Numbered from the stretch's first letter, positions 42,791 to 55,233 are shown. The stretch: DNA of 64,000 nucleotides from Arsenophonus sp046530735 (GCA_046530735.1 JBHEQV010000005.1:62001-126000), one strand, 5' to 3'. Notes: a model not told the origin generated them from the letters alone. Numbers and translations: made by a program.

Positions 42791-43300
42791 CTGTGAGAAA
42801 AGTAACAATCTAGGCACACCCTTTTAAAATAAAATGACACTATCAGCAGTAGCTCAGTTTTTCGCTACTGACTGGTATCAACAGACTTTTTATGACGTAA
42901 TTCTTAATTCTGTTTATCCAGTAAATAGTACGCGCTAAAAAAGCGAGATAAAAATGGTTTTTCATCCGGTTTTTTGCGGTGTAAAAAGTTTCTTGAACAT
43001 CTTGTAGATACAGATTTTGAGTTATCAAGAGTATTGGTGGGGTGATTTTCAGTATAATATCAACCTTTTTACCCAAGGTACAAACACTGTTATTATTAGC
43101 TCCTTAGATTATCTGATATACTCGATTACGATAGAGGAACAGTGCAGCGCAATAGTTAGTGACTCGGTTAATATGAGACTCGCTAAGAAAGATATCTAGT
43201 AATATTCCATTACAAAAGTCCATCCACTGTTCGTTACCCCATTCCATATAAGCAGATATCATACATGGGGACACTAGTAGTTCTTTTAATAAGCATTCAT
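42791..43300. other. Gene-free stretch with short unrecognised frames
   Basis: Two overlapping open frames of 60-77 residues lie on opposite strands around 42843-43199. Neither has recognisable motifs or a good ribosome binding site. I treat them as chance or decayed frames. Confidence 0.35.
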
Positions 43301-46300
43301 AATCTTCAACGCGTACGAAATAACTTGTCAGGAACTACCTCGATATAGTAGGCACGACAGCAACTCTTCTATGCGCGATCAGCGTTATACCGAATACTAA
43401 GTTCTTCGATCAAGCACCTACTTGGCATGAGATCTGAAACTGATCTTACAAAGCCGAGTTCTTACAGCCACGATGTAGTCTCCCTACCAAAGGCAAAATT
43501 GATCAGTCTCAACAACCGTCAAGAGATCCTCGCCTTGCTCTAGAGACCCCCGATGCCGTCAGCCAGTTATAAAAACGCTCTAACTAGGCGCAATACTGGC
43601 CGCATAATATAATAACAGTTAATGCTGACACACTGGAGTTGTACGGCCTACTTAGCACCACGCTCAAAAGGCACAATGTTTAAGAAGTTTGCTTTCGTCA
43701 ACGTTTCTTATAATGATTTGCGCGACTATACAGCCCAGTGGCTTATATTGCAATGGAAACAACACAGCAAACTTTCTGCATCAAACACTGTGCATCCCCA
43801 CTCATACCAGTAAGCATTGTTAGATATCTTTAGCTGGTGGGATTTTAGCGAATAAATTTGCTCAATGTAGTTTTATGGTATTTAAATTCCCTCTAAATGC
43901 CATTTTAAGATAAACAGAGATGCGCACTGTTCATCCTTAAGCCTCAGACGCGCACTTGTTCAGCCAAATAGCAAGCTAGGCAGCAGTAAGCTCGGCTCCT
44001 ACCTAGCCAATGCAATTGATTAATTGGTGCGCATCCAGAAAGGCATTCAGCGCCTCATGTGGTAGGTTTTACTCACACTAATATTCTGGGTACTACCTTT
44101 TTCATGATAGCAATCACAGATACGAGCTAATCTTGGCACGATTAGTAATTGTCCGCTATCCAGAAAACTATTAAAAACCTCAGCGCATCTATCAGTAGAT
44201 AGATACAACAGAATCAAATCGTCGGCATCATGTTATCGTCGATGAGTAAATCCGCCTTATCTTATACCCAACCTCCCTTCGCTTTCATCCAATGAAAGCA
44301 CGAACTTCAGTCATTACGTCTTCCGATCAAAATCCCGCACATCACTAAAAAAGTATATGTTGAAATTGGATATTTATTCATTTAGTTTATTTCCCTAGTT
44401 AAGGAAGGCTCATATCAAGCTATCGACGACGCCGTCAGTACCGGCCCCCTTCCCTCTAGCGCTTTAACTCTGCTGGCATGATAAATCCTCGTACGGGCCT
44501 GTGTTAACGTTATGCATTTATCCTGGTCTACATCTAGATCAAACTACACCTTGTTAATCAATAGGTCTCTGCTCACCATTAACAGAGGTGATATATATAA
44601 AAGTAGGTAAGATGGTTGGTCTATCACAGTTCTGTGCTTTCGCACCAGCACTCCTTTCTTTTATCACGACTGGAAGCTACTCTAACTTGTCCAATACCTT
44701 AAGCCGTTTTCCCGAAGTCCCCCTGCATAATGCGCTTACGAGATGAATTTACTGTCAGCTAGAATGACTTTAAGGCAGTAACGTAGAATCGCGAGATCAT
44801 TGTTTTTTTAATTTAGAACAGCGCGCAAGCCCTTTCTATACTAGGCAGATAACAGATTGTTGCGCAGCAGAAAGATATTGGTGTCGATTTTAGCACAACC
44901 TGGGCCTGGATCATGTCCGGTTAACACCACGCCAGTCGTGATAAATCCACATAAAATCACAAATTAATGTCTTATCATGTAAGATCAGAATCTGATAACC
45001 CAATGCGGGATCTGCTTAGGGAGTACGCATCTAAGCGATGAAGTAACATTCCTTCCTAACTACACTAGAACCGATTAACCTTCCAACAAGACAATGCCAC
45101 TTTCCCTAAACGAGAAAAGGGGAAGTTATCAAGATTAACACCATGCCATCGCCATGTTTTGGATAACCTCCGCTAGACTAACTGAGCAAAGACGACAACA
45201 TCTCTATATCTTGCACTACAGCTCTATTGCTAGATGCAGAGTATTTTTAATAGCTTGCATCCGGTGGTGTAAGTAGTTTGGTTCTATCCTCTTCCTAATT
45301 GCGCAGACGATTTTGACGCACCAAAGCGCTATTCAACTGGTCGAATAACTTGATAATCTACTGCTGAAGTGTGGCGATTATATGGAGATCAGTGCGCTTA
45401 CCCAATTTTTTATCTTTTTTGGCTATGGGATAAACCAGCAGTCGTTATATTCCTTCAAATAACCACTTAAAAACCATCGGAAGGCGGTCGAAGATGATTG
45501 AAGCCCCTTGATATTACCTCTCAGTGCAGTGAATTAAGCACAAAGCTCTGCACATCAGGGCAATCTAAAGACCATTGATAGCACTTTTCAGCGTCCTATC
45601 CTTCTCGTTGACACGTGGTTTAACGCCTATATGACATGCAGAGCAAATTCTAAGCGCTCAATTAGTGGTTAAAAAGTAAGCAAGCGTATAGTTGCTCTGG
45701 CGATTAAACCACATAATGGTATCTTGCTCTACGTTAGTGCAATCTCATCAGCAATCGGCACCAAGTGTATAATAAACTCCAGTAAATGCTGCTTATTGAT
45801 GCTGTAGCAGATTTTAAAGTTTATTCAACTAAACACCACGTGTGATAGCATACCATAGTACTGGTACAACACCTCGTCTGGTATTGTTCCCACGAACTAG
45901 GCAACAAACGGCAACTACGCTAGTTTTATAAACTCAGAAAGGTACGCTGCAAAAACGGACCCTTACCAATATTTTATCTGTGCGTCTTAATAAATATTGA
46001 TAGTTGCTACCATTTATGCATCTAGCTGTAATCAAAGGGTTTCTGTCGGTGACAACGCTTGTTTTGCAGCACTAATCCCGGTGCCACCAGTCAATACGAA
46101 TATCTGCTTGGGCTTTTTCTTGGCACCTCATTATCTATTGCTCGTCCTTCTTTTTTTCACTTGGCATAAATATCTCATCCAGCTAGCTAGCAAATTTTTC
46201 ACAAAGCACGCTGGCCGAGCGTTGAATCAGCCAACTACTCATTCTTCACAGAGAAGAATACAACATCTGGTCTACTAAAGGACTAAAATATGCGGGGAAA

Positions 46301-48925
46301 ACTTTATGGCGGCTGTAAGCATTATCATTAATATAGGCATATCGCTGTTTACCTCAACGTCGCTCATAAATCAGTTTCTGATATACATTCTAACTGGCCA
46401 AGTTATACTGCCCCGAACATAGAAACGGTTCAGGAACAGACTATCGCTATACCGATACTGACCAATTTCAAGGTGACATAAATTATCAGAATGGTCTTAA
46501 CCATATTGGCATTTACGTTGCCGATAGTGCTAAAGGTTTGCCGTAGCAAATTTGCACAATTCCATCAGTTCAGAATTGATCCGGATTCAAGTAATTTTTA
46601 AACAACGTCTCGCCACGGCGAGAGATGTGTCGAATACCCTTAATTAAATTGTTGGCTTATTAGCCTTGCAAACCACTTTCCTGCACTTAATCAGCAAAAT
46701 TAAGAAAGTTTTTTAATTCGATTTTTAGCTGTTTAAATGACCCTTGATTTTTTGCTTGACGGCGAAAGCCGGCACATATCAGTAAATTATCAGGTTATCT
46801 CTCCGTCCAAAAGTTTATTGCATCTTTTATGTGCACTTGTCCTCTGCCCCAACATTATCTAAACCATGAAGAAAATAGACTTAACCCCAGTAAATCATTT
46901 CCTAATCCGCTTCCAGCATGCAAACAAAAATCCTCGCTTACTCTTCCGGTTCATGCTAAATTTACCGCTGGTCATGTATTCCTGAATAACGTTCTAAAAT
47001 CTAAGGTAATGTTATTTGTGTTTTGTCACCCACTGATATGGTTATCGATCCGCACCTTATTACTTGTTATTCTACGCATTTAGACGAATAGTGTAATTTT
47101 TAAGCGTCGACTATCCAGATTAATATAGGCTTTTTCAGGACCAATACATCGGGCTAGCAACCCACTTTTTGATCATACACTGGTAAAATTGGCCACGCGT
47201 CGTTACAGATCCGCTTTAGAGCATAGATCCAAGATGCTAAAAGCCGGATAACACCGATTCCAGCTCTAACGAAATCACTAAAGATGCTATGGACTTGATG
47301 GCCCAGATGATTAAGTTAACTTAACAGAGTATTCACCTAAAGATCTAGAGTACGCATCATGGACAAGGAGCGGGGCGTTATTGCATCAGACTTTAACCGA
47401 ACAGCTATAATCTGCCGGGAAGGAGGGGGTTGCCTAGCAGATCAACAATCACGAAAAATTTTACCTGCTTTACCGGTTATCGGTTACTCAAGCTGAAATA
47501 AGTGGGTTGGTTTCTGACAATACCAGTAGAGGCAGATTAACGCAGGGAAAGCGCTCGGTCTGTCCCCTCTCCATACTCGACTTGGTCATCATAGTAAATA
47601 ATCAAACACAGATTCTTCCTCTCAATTTTTTCCTGCACTTAATCCAGTTGCCCTGAGTCAACCGTCAACTTGACCATCCATCTCGATATTGCTCAGGTAC
47701 TGAGCAATCATAAACCATTTAATATCTTATTCCGACAGACTTTTCAATTCCAATATCGATAACGGGCCATTGAATTTATCCCTCTTCTAGGGTTGAAGAG
47801 GGGAAACCCCTACCGATCCAGCTTAAATTCGATCATACTCAACAGGCAGAACCCCATTAACTTCAAACTGTTTGCAGTTTTCACCACGCGCTCATTGACT
47901 AATTCGGCATTAATAATATCTTTGTTAATTAATGGCTGTAGAGTAACATTCGTATAACATGCTCGTCATTATTTGCTGCAGGTGATCAGGCTGTCAAACT
48001 AGAATTAGTTCCAGCGCGCCAGTTCGTTAACCACGCTAGCGATACACCAGGTGAGAACCATTCCAAACTCGTGTACTGCTTTAGTCTGCATTTCTATATT
48101 CTATATTATTCTAGCTTTTTATAATACGCGTTGGCTATGAATTAGCGTGGAATTTAGGAGAAAATTTCCTACGTCAGTTAGAGACTCTTCCACCTTGCCA
48201 AAGCGTTGCTTATCATCCTTATTTTATTGTAATCGGCTTTAAACTCCAAAGTGACGACCTCTTGTTAATTGTTATATTTTCTCCGCTTAGTAAGTTTTAA
48301 CTCCGTGTAAAAACTTTTATTTTCAGCGCATCCCCGAGTCTCCCATAGGGGTTCGCCTTACAGGTATAAAATCTGTACACTAGTAATCTTCTCGCGCTTT
48401 TTTCCCGGATAGATTAAAAGTAGCCATCATCGTTCTGTATTCCTGTTCCTTAACACAGAGAATAACCTTCTCCTGCTATTGTAACTTTTTAAATATCATC
48501 GGTATCCATTACAAATAAACTGGATCTGCTCTTCGAAAATATGGAACTAGTTTGACCACATCCAGATTTTACATAGCCATATCTACTCGGTTTCAGTTGT
48601 TTTTATTGTACTTGATAATCAGATTGTCGTAAAAGTTATCAATCAGTCCAACCTCATGCCATTTCATCACAATAAACTTCTTACAGTGTAGGTGGGGGAT
48701 GGCGTACTCGCGTTGCTGGTTAACTTACAGTACAGGAGAACGACTAGGTAATACGTACTTAAATGGAATAGCGCAGATAGGACAGTATCGCCTCAATATT
48801 TATATCGAGGTAATATTGATCCGCGGAACACCCCGTAGGTTATTGTTGGATCGCTCCGAAGGACCAAAGAAAAATTCATTATCAATAAATACAGAGTTAT
48901 TGGAAAACCTATCGTATTATGGCAG
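43301..48925. other. Decayed island with clearly higher G+C
   Basis: About 5.6 kb whose base composition differs from its surroundings. Lines I counted are 43-45% G+C (for example 44281-44340 and 45301-45360), against about 15% in the poorest line elsewhere and roughly a third in genes. It holds no open frame above 93 residues. Coding-like stretches appear on both strands: plus strand near 43504-43810 ('NNRQEILALL' then, after frameshifts, 'ADTLELYGLLSTTLKRHN'), minus strand near 45240-45400 ('DQLNSALVRQNRLRN') and near 46560-46640 ('ISRRGETLFKNYLNPDQF'). The size and composition suggest one or two large acquired genes (toxin, secretion or phage), now dead. I could not name the family. Confidence 0.5.
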
Positions 48926-48927
48926 GT

Positions 48928-49005
48928 AAACTACGTTCCACTTTGATGTTTTATCAAACTATTCTAAATCCTTAAATTATACAGCAGATTTGCTAATAAC
49001 TATTA
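48928..49005. mobile_element. Pair of minute IS256 end fragments
   Basis: The first ~48 bases ('ctacgttccactttgatg' onwards) match the complement of the IS256 3' region as at 63650-63705. The next ~28 bases ('agatttgctaataact') match the IS256 right terminal repeat in the plus direction. They look like what is left after deletion between two elements. Lies just beyond the manA stop codon. Confidence 0.45.
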
Positions 49006-49030
49006 CAATTTTACATGTATTTAATTTTTA

Positions 49031-50206
49031 CTAATAGTTAAAAACTCTAGCCAGCTTACCTTTTCCACTAAGGAAAATTTGTTTTTCAGATGCGGATATA
49101 AATATAGATTCTCCAGATAAAATATCGGCAGTTTGATTTTCTGAGGTTATAGATATACTACCTTCAACACAAAATAAAATCATTGCTGAACTGTTTACTA
49201 TTGTAGTTAATTGACTATCAATTAGATATAAGGAAAAAGCAAAATCATCTATCGGAATGGGATAACAAAATTCATTATCGTGTACACTTGGTTCTAGCAA
49301 TAATGTATTACAGGGTTTGGAAATGAAATCTAAATTAACCAGTAATTCAGCAATATCAATATGTTTGTTAGTTAATCCTGCACGCAGTACATTGTCAGAA
49401 TTTGCCATTACTTCTAATCCGACACCTTGAATATAGGCATGCGGCGTTCTGGCATATAGAAACATTGATTCACCTGGTTGCAATTCAATAATATTAAGTA
49501 ATAATGCTACAAATAATCCATTATCATCAGGGTATAGTGTCAGCATTTTTTTTATCGTGCTCCAAGGTTCTCCTTTTTCTTTCTGTAGAACAGACTTTAA
49601 AGCTGTAAGTAGTAGTTGTTTCTCTCTTGCGCTCAATGTTAATAAATAGTTAAAAAGTTGTGGTAGTAGAGCTTCTGTTGGGGTATTTAAAAATAATTGA
49701 ATAACTGGTGAAGCTTCGGAAATTAATAGCAATAAATTAGCAATTTCTTTTAAAGGGCGAAATGAATTAAGCGCCTTGAAAGACGTTAAAGCATAAATTA
49801 ATTCAGGTTTATGATTATCGTCTTTATAATTACGATATGAACAATCAAGAGCAATTCCAGCTGCGTTTTCACGATTAAATCCAATTTCAGCAGCAATTTT
49901 ATCTGGATGAACTTGAATTGAAAGTGGTTGAGCTGCACAGAGTACTTTGAATAAAAAAGGTAATCCATGAAATTTTTTGGCAATTCTTTCACAAAGATAA
50001 TATGTTGGATCAGTTGCGATTAGTTTATCTAACAATATTTTTTTCTGGTTATTAAAATCTTCAACAATTGAGCTAGCTTTAGGATGTGCCCCCATCCATA
50101 ATTCAGCCATCGGTAAATTATGAGGATTTTTGATATTGTAAAATTTAGTTAAGGCATCTTTACTTCCCCAGTCATAGTATTGAATTTTATTGATCATTTT
50201 AAACAT
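49031..50206 (-). CDS. manA: Mannose-6-phosphate isomerase, class I
   Basis: Zinc-dependent isomerase of fructose-6-phosphate and mannose-6-phosphate, used for mannose catabolism or to supply GDP-mannose for surface sugars. It has 391 residues, exactly the E. coli length. Metal ligands are visible: 'QPLSIQVHPDK' (Gln98, His100), 'NHKPELIYAL' (Glu135) and the histidine of 'ARTPHAYIQGVG'; 'NSDNVLRAGLT' is the class I signature region. The first ATG aligns with the family start ('M-K-INKIQYYDWGSK'). It is divergent from fumC, as manA is from fumA-fumC in E. coli. fumA is missing and its place is filled with nested IS relics. Confidence 0.95.
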   Translation of the reverse strand: MFKMINKIQYYDWGSKDALTKFYNIKNPHNLPMAELWMGAHPKASSIVEDFNNQKKILLDKLIATDPTYYLCERIAKKFHGLPFLFKVLCAAQPLSIQVHPDKIAAEIGFNRENAAGIALDCSYRNYKDDNHKPELIYALTSFKALNSFRPLKEIANLLLLISEASPVIQLFLNTPTEALLPQLFNYLLTLSAREKQLLLTALKSVLQKEKGEPWSTIKKMLTLYPDDNGLFVALLLNIIELQPGESMFLYARTPHAYIQGVGLEVMANSDNVLRAGLTNKHIDIAELLVNLDFISKPCNTLLLEPSVHDNEFCYPIPIDDFAFSLYLIDSQLTTIVNSSAMILFCVEGSISITSENQTADILSGESIFISASEKQIFLSGKGKLARVFNY

Positions 50207-50289
50207 ATTGAACTGCTCTTAGTTGATAAAATTTTTTAACTATAATTATTTGATATTGTATCAATATATAAATCCTCTTCGCACATATC

Positions 50290-50478
50290 TTATCCATGCT
50301 AAGATGGCTACTGAGGATATAGTTTAATAGCAAAATATCATGATGCGAGACTTCATCATCAAGAAACTATAACACCTAAAATTAGAGACGATCTTCAGGA
50401 AAGCGAAAAATCTGCGTCTACTTTAGCTAAGCGTTATGGCATCTCCGAACTTACCGTTGCATAAATGCCGAAAAAGAA
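50290..50478 (+). mobile_element. IS481-family transposase, N-terminal fragment (left part of a split element)
   Basis: Reads, with small gaps, 'ETITPKIRDDLQESEKSAST' and 'LAKRYGISELTVA' followed by 'KK-NDSI'. This is the helix-turn-helix N-terminus of IS481 transposases ('TTPKIRAEIQ-S-ES-AALARRYGI---TVAKWRKR'). The sequence breaks off after the HTH. The continuation ('DHRHIPNRLPIML') appears 2.3 kb downstream at 52755, so an insertion split the gene. Confidence 0.7.
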
Positions 50479-50519
50479 ATGATTCAATATCAGCTATATT
50501 GGGAAGATTGCTACTTTCC

Positions 50520-52755
50520 TGGCAGAGTAATTTTAGGCACATTTGTATTTCAATTATCGTAGTTTCAAACTATCTTCTCCAAGCAGATAATTCGGTAAAC
50601 TAAAAGACCCTATGCCATAGAATCTACTCAGCTATCATTTTAATAAACTTATATAATTACTCACATTTTTAATATGAAATTCTTTATCAATAACTCTCTT
50701 ATTATCCAACCTTATTAAGCGATGTTAACTAATTTTGTGCTCGCTAGCAAAAATTTCATACTATTTACCTGCATCCGAGTAAAAGATGGACTCTTATCGA
50801 TGATCAGTTCAAAAAAAACGGCTAACATAGATTCTTGAATTAAACTCTTTAAAATCTAATACCTTATTATGACCATCTTGATATTGTGCGATTAAAATAG
50901 CACGATTCGTTCTTTTTTTATCTCCTTTACCATCCCGTGTTTTCTGGATTTTTTATATGAAAAGTAACGCTTCTCTTTTCATAGATTAGAGAAAAATATT
51001 TCCTTAGCTTCAATAATACCACTTAGGCATTTATATTAGCTATCTTTACTAAAGTAAAGAATCAACTATCCATATCTAAACGCTGTTTTTAAATCAATAC
51101 TTATTTGTTTTGTTGACTCCACGTAAAGTTAACTTATTCAGCATACATCATAGATAATTAAACTATTTATCCTTGTAATATAGTCTCTCCAGAGGACTTC
51201 CTGATCAAATTGTTAAATATTTTCCTGCAATCGAAGATTTTGCAACGATATTACTGTATAACTATAATGAATGTCTCCAGCGGATAACCATGTTAACTGT
51301 TACAATATAAGTAAAATATAAAATGGAATAAGTTGCTTGAATAAATAGATCGAGATAATCCGACAGATTATCGTTAAGCTAAACTAATGAGATGCAGTTT
51401 TATGTTGTAAAAAAGGGAGAAAAATCTCTTTGATTTATATAACTGCTTTCTTTTTCATGGCAAGAGTTATATTTATTTCTAGTATGAGATTTTGGATATA
51501 GTGGAAGTATATCCCTGCTGATTGATTTCATGGATGATTTCAACAGCAGAAAGATGAGATACCATGAATAAGTCTAACATACAGCTTCAGTGATATTAGA
51601 TATAATCTGTGATCCATCAAATAAACTCATACGTTAATAGTACCAGAGAGCTGATAGACGACATTGTCGAGATGGAGCTCGCAAAGCCATAGTTCCGATA
51701 ACATGCGAACAGCTACCTTGTCAACGAGAGCGGTATGTTATTCGCCCGTAACGGCTATTTTCTACAACAAACCTATACAGGCTGGCATTAGCAATATTGA
51801 GATTAAAATTCCTGAAATTATAGGAAATCGTAGCAGAAAAGAAATATCCTTACAGCTCATTGCTGCCGCTTTATCTGAAACATGCAAAAATGTCTAAAAA
51901 TTATTAACATAGCTTTATACTTACGAGGTAAATCTAACGGTAATTTTCACAAAGCTCTAAGGCGGTTTTTTGGTAAAAAAGCACACCTCTCTCTCCATAT
52001 TATCAGCAGACTGAAACAGAAATAGCTTTAAGAGTATAGATAAATGAATAGTGCCTATGTAATTTGCGTGATACGCATTACGTTTATTTCTATTGAAGAC
52101 ATCATATGCTGTCCTGTCAGGGACGCTGATTGCCTTTACTTCCTGCTCATTATTCGCGCACTGCAATGGATGGGTAAGGAGTTCGTTTCGGTCAAAGATG
52201 GTTATAATAGTCAGGAGTGAACTGAGCCGAACTTATTGGTTGCCTATAATCACAGAGACTTAACCGCATCTATCAGGCTTCTTACGGGTGAAATACAACT
52301 TTAGTTTTTGGAATGAAATAGCAAAAATATTTCTGAATATATAGTACCAACACCATTAGCTACACAAAATATCTAATGTACTTCCTTCACTCCTCCAAAA
52401 TCATCAAACCGAAAGTTAAAAGTGAAACCTGAGGAAAAGTCGGCTAGCATAAAGCCCTTATGCTACTAATAAAGATCTTGATATTTTTTTGTAAAAATTT
52501 TCAATGAAATATCCGTATCATCCTCCAGCAATGAAGAAGCTAAAGGTGAGGTAAAAAATTTAATCTGCTAACCCTGATGATAAATAACAACTAATTCAAG
52601 GATTGAGAATAAGATTTACTAAGCATCAAAGTGGAATGTGGTAGCCTAACCGCTACTAGATTCACTAATAACTTTCATGGTAACTTTTATAGTGAAAATC
52701 TTTCATGCAATATAAGAGATTTCTACCAAATAACATTTACCAACATACTGTGATG
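50520..52755 (-). mobile_element. IS1595-family relic (minus strand), itself interrupted by an IS256 copy
   Basis: The part at 50520-51463 is collinear with 29745-30640, including the zinc-ribbon region remains and the C-terminal 'RFYGIGSFSLPNYLL' block on the minus strand. The last piece of the element, matching 30640-30705 ('aatataagagatttctacca'), lies at 52680-52755, after the IS256 copy. The IS1595 element therefore carries the IS256 inside it, and itself sits inside an IS481. All are dead. Confidence 0.65.
51464..52673 (+). mobile_element. IS256-family relic, copy 8 (inserted in IS1595)
   Basis: Left end 'gagttatatttatttctagt', right end 'gattcactaataactt'. It is flanked by similar octamers, 'catggcaa' on the left and 'catggtaa' on the right. 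This fits the 8-base target duplication usual for IS256 elements if one mutation and one base of end ambiguity are allowed. About 180 bases shorter than the other copies because of a deletion near its 3' end, around 52555. Dead. Confidence 0.7.
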
Positions 52756-53575
52756 ATCACAGACATATTCCTAATCGTTTACCAATAATGCTCTATCGAT
52801 CGCTCAGGAATATATAATCATTCTTCTACTAAAAACTTTTTTCTTACTCTTGATAATCTGCTAACAGAGTTATACGCGAATTTTTTGAACTCAAGTATAG
52901 TATCTCGATCTGCTCTGAATCGCTGTTTATGCAGGTGCTCATACGGAGAATTTGCGTGAATGAGTTAAAAGCTTTTAAGCTGAATCGTAAATCATTTAAA
53001 AGCTACGAGCTTAGTTATTTGTACGTAGATATAAATATCTTCCATAAATGCTAAGCAAACTTCACGAGTTTATATTTTTTATAGGAATAAATCACGCTTC
53101 TCAATTGGGTTTTATTCGCCTTTATAAGGTTAAGACTGTGGTTAACGCTTGATGCTTCTTACGTGATTTTAACCGAGCATTTCAATGACTATCCATCGAA
53201 TACTTGCAGAAAATGGAAAAGAATTTATAAACCACCTTTTACTCTATAAAACATTCATCCACTGAAAAATAGGAATTCATCTGTTTGTGTGAATAGATTA
53301 ATATAGAACAATGATTTAGCCATCCGAGACATTCTTAAACGAATGGTATTGTCGAACAATTTAATTGGCGTATTAAAAGTGTGGACTACAAATCTATCAT
53401 TTTAATTATTCTCAAGAATTTGAGATCACTTTGAATTAATATATTTAGCTTTATAATCAGGGAATTAATGCAATCAGTATTGGCTAATAAAACTTCTTTG
53501 CAGTTTATGAAAGATTAGTTCAAAGTTAAACCTGAATTATTAAAAATCATATACTATCTTACAGGAAGTAAAATG
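52755..53575 (+). mobile_element. IS481-family transposase, main part of the split element
   Basis: Continues the fragment at 50290-50478. Readable blocks are 'DHRHIPNRLPIML', 'SRSALNRCLCRC' (near 52910-52950), 'RFIRLYKVKTVVNA'-like region near 53110, 'FNRAFQ-LSIEYLQKMEKNL' corresponding to 'R-LTDNGKEF', then 'NGIVEQFNWRIKSVDY' (near 53340-53390) and 'QLALANKTSLQFMKD' near 53480-53515. This is the most complete IS481 copy in the window, still with frameshifts and stops. Confidence 0.7.
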
Positions 53576-53705
53576 TAATCCAATTAAACTTACTTATCTC
53601 TCATATTTTAAATTAAAAATAGTACATGATTTCATTTATAATTAGTTTACTTATAAAGATGGATTATGCATATCTAATTATTTTATCCTAAAGGATATAA
53701 TTATA

Positions 53706-55103
53706 ATGTTAAAATATCGTATTGAAAAAGACTCAATGGGTGAAATTAAAGTACCAGCAGATAGGCTATGGGGCGCTCAAACACAACGTTCTCTGAAACA
53801 TTTCCATATCTCAGTGGAAAAAATGCCAGTTCCCTTGATCAAAGCATTGGCATTAACTAAAAAAGCATCAGCTGAAGTAAATAGCGATTTAGGTTTGTTA
53901 GACAAGGATAAGACTAATGCTATTATCGCTGCTGCTGATGAAATCTTAGTGAATAAACATATGGTTGAATTTCCATTAACAATTTGGCAAACGGGTTCTG
54001 GTACGCAAACTAACATGAATATAAATGAAGTATTGGCTAATAGAGCGAGTGAAATTTTAGGCGGAGAAAGAGGACAGCAACGCTTAATTCATCCGAATGA
54101 TGACGTAAATAAAAGTCAGAGTTCTAATGATGTATTTCAAACAGCAATACATGTGGCTGCTGTTATAGCTTTACATCAAAATCTGCTACCAAGGTTAAAA
54201 GAACTACAAGCTACATTTAAGCAAAAATCTGACGCTTTTAATGATATTATTAAAATTGGCCGTACACATCTGCAAGATGCAATACCATTAACATTAGGAC
54301 AAGAAATATCGGGATGGGGAGCAATGCTAGCTCATAATATCCAACATATCGAAAAGAGTATTCCTCATCTTTCTGAGCTTGCCTTAGGTGGAACAGCGGT
54401 TGGTACGGGTTTTAATACCCATCCTGAATATGCTATTAAAGTCGCCAGTAAAATTGCAAAATTATCTGGCCTGCCATTTATCACTTCGCCTAATAAATTC
54501 GAATCTTTAGCTACATGTGATGCTTTAGTTCATGCTCATGGTTCTTTAAAAGGTTTAGCAGCTTCATTAATGAAAATTGCTAATGATGTAAGATGGTTAG
54601 CGTCAGGTCCGCGTTGTGGGATTGGTGAAATTATTATTCCCGAAAATGAGCCTGGTAGTTCAATAATGCCAGGTAAAGTTAATCCAACTCAGTCTGAAGC
54701 ATTAACTATGCTTTGTGCTCAAGTTATGGGTAATGATGTTGCTATTAATATTGGTGGTGCATCAGGTAATTTTGAACTTAATGTTTTTCGACCTATGATT
54801 ATAAGTAATTTTTTACAGTCAATTCGTTTATTGGGAGATGGTATACTTAGTTTCAATAATCATTGTGCTAAAGGTATTGAACCTAATCGCCAGCGGATAG
54901 ATAAGTTATTACATGAATCATTAATGTTAGTTACTGCGCTAAATATGCACATTGGTTATGATAAAGCTGCTGAAATTGCCAAAAAAGCACATAAAGAAGG
55001 ATTAACACTTAAGCAATCAGCATTAAAACTCGCTTATTTAACAGCCGAAGAGTTTGATAGTTGGGTTCGGCCTGAAAATATGATAGGTAATATGAAAAAG
55101 TAG
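53706..55103 (+). CDS. fumC: Fumarate hydratase, class II
   Basis: Iron-independent fumarase of the TCA cycle, converting fumarate to malate. The 465-residue protein (467 in E. coli) aligns end to end: 'DSMGEIKVPADRLWGAQTQR', 'QTGSGTQTNMNINEV', 'NDDVNKSQSSNDVFQTAIH', the catalytic-histidine segment 'KIGRTHLQDAIPLTLGQE', and the fumarase/aspartase signature 'GSSIMPGKVNPTQ' with the catalytic serine. A good 'aaagga' ribosome binding site precedes the ATG. With the class I fumarase fumA gone from this locus, FumC may be the only fumarase. An IS256 relic begins 130 bases after the stop. Confidence 0.97.
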   Translation: MLKYRIEKDSMGEIKVPADRLWGAQTQRSLKHFHISVEKMPVPLIKALALTKKASAEVNSDLGLLDKDKTNAIIAAADEILVNKHMVEFPLTIWQTGSGTQTNMNINEVLANRASEILGGERGQQRLIHPNDDVNKSQSSNDVFQTAIHVAAVIALHQNLLPRLKELQATFKQKSDAFNDIIKIGRTHLQDAIPLTLGQEISGWGAMLAHNIQHIEKSIPHLSELALGGTAVGTGFNTHPEYAIKVASKIAKLSGLPFITSPNKFESLATCDALVHAHGSLKGLAASLMKIANDVRWLASGPRCGIGEIIIPENEPGSSIMPGKVNPTQSEALTMLCAQVMGNDVAINIGGASGNFELNVFRPMIISNFLQSIRLLGDGILSFNNHCAKGIEPNRQRIDKLLHESLMLVTALNMHIGYDKAAEIAKKAHKEGLTLKQSALKLAYLTAEEFDSWVRPENMIGNMKK

Positions 55104-55233
55104 TTTTTATAAAAACCGAATTTGATACTCTAAGTTTTTAGTTAAATTTCTTGATAAAAATATAAAATTAAGTAATAATTAATTTTAGTTTTTTTATTTT
55201 TTTTGCTTATGTTTTACTAATTTCATAATTAGA

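Noticed and set aside
42843..43199. Two 60-77 residue open frames on opposite strands as possible genes
   Set aside because: No recognisable motifs, weak start context, mutual overlap, and location in decayed DNA.
43504..46640. Insecticidal toxin complex (Tc) gene remains in the higher-GC island
   Set aside because: A few peptide scraps were suggestive, but comparison from memory with TcdA gave no convincing run, so I leave the island unnamed.
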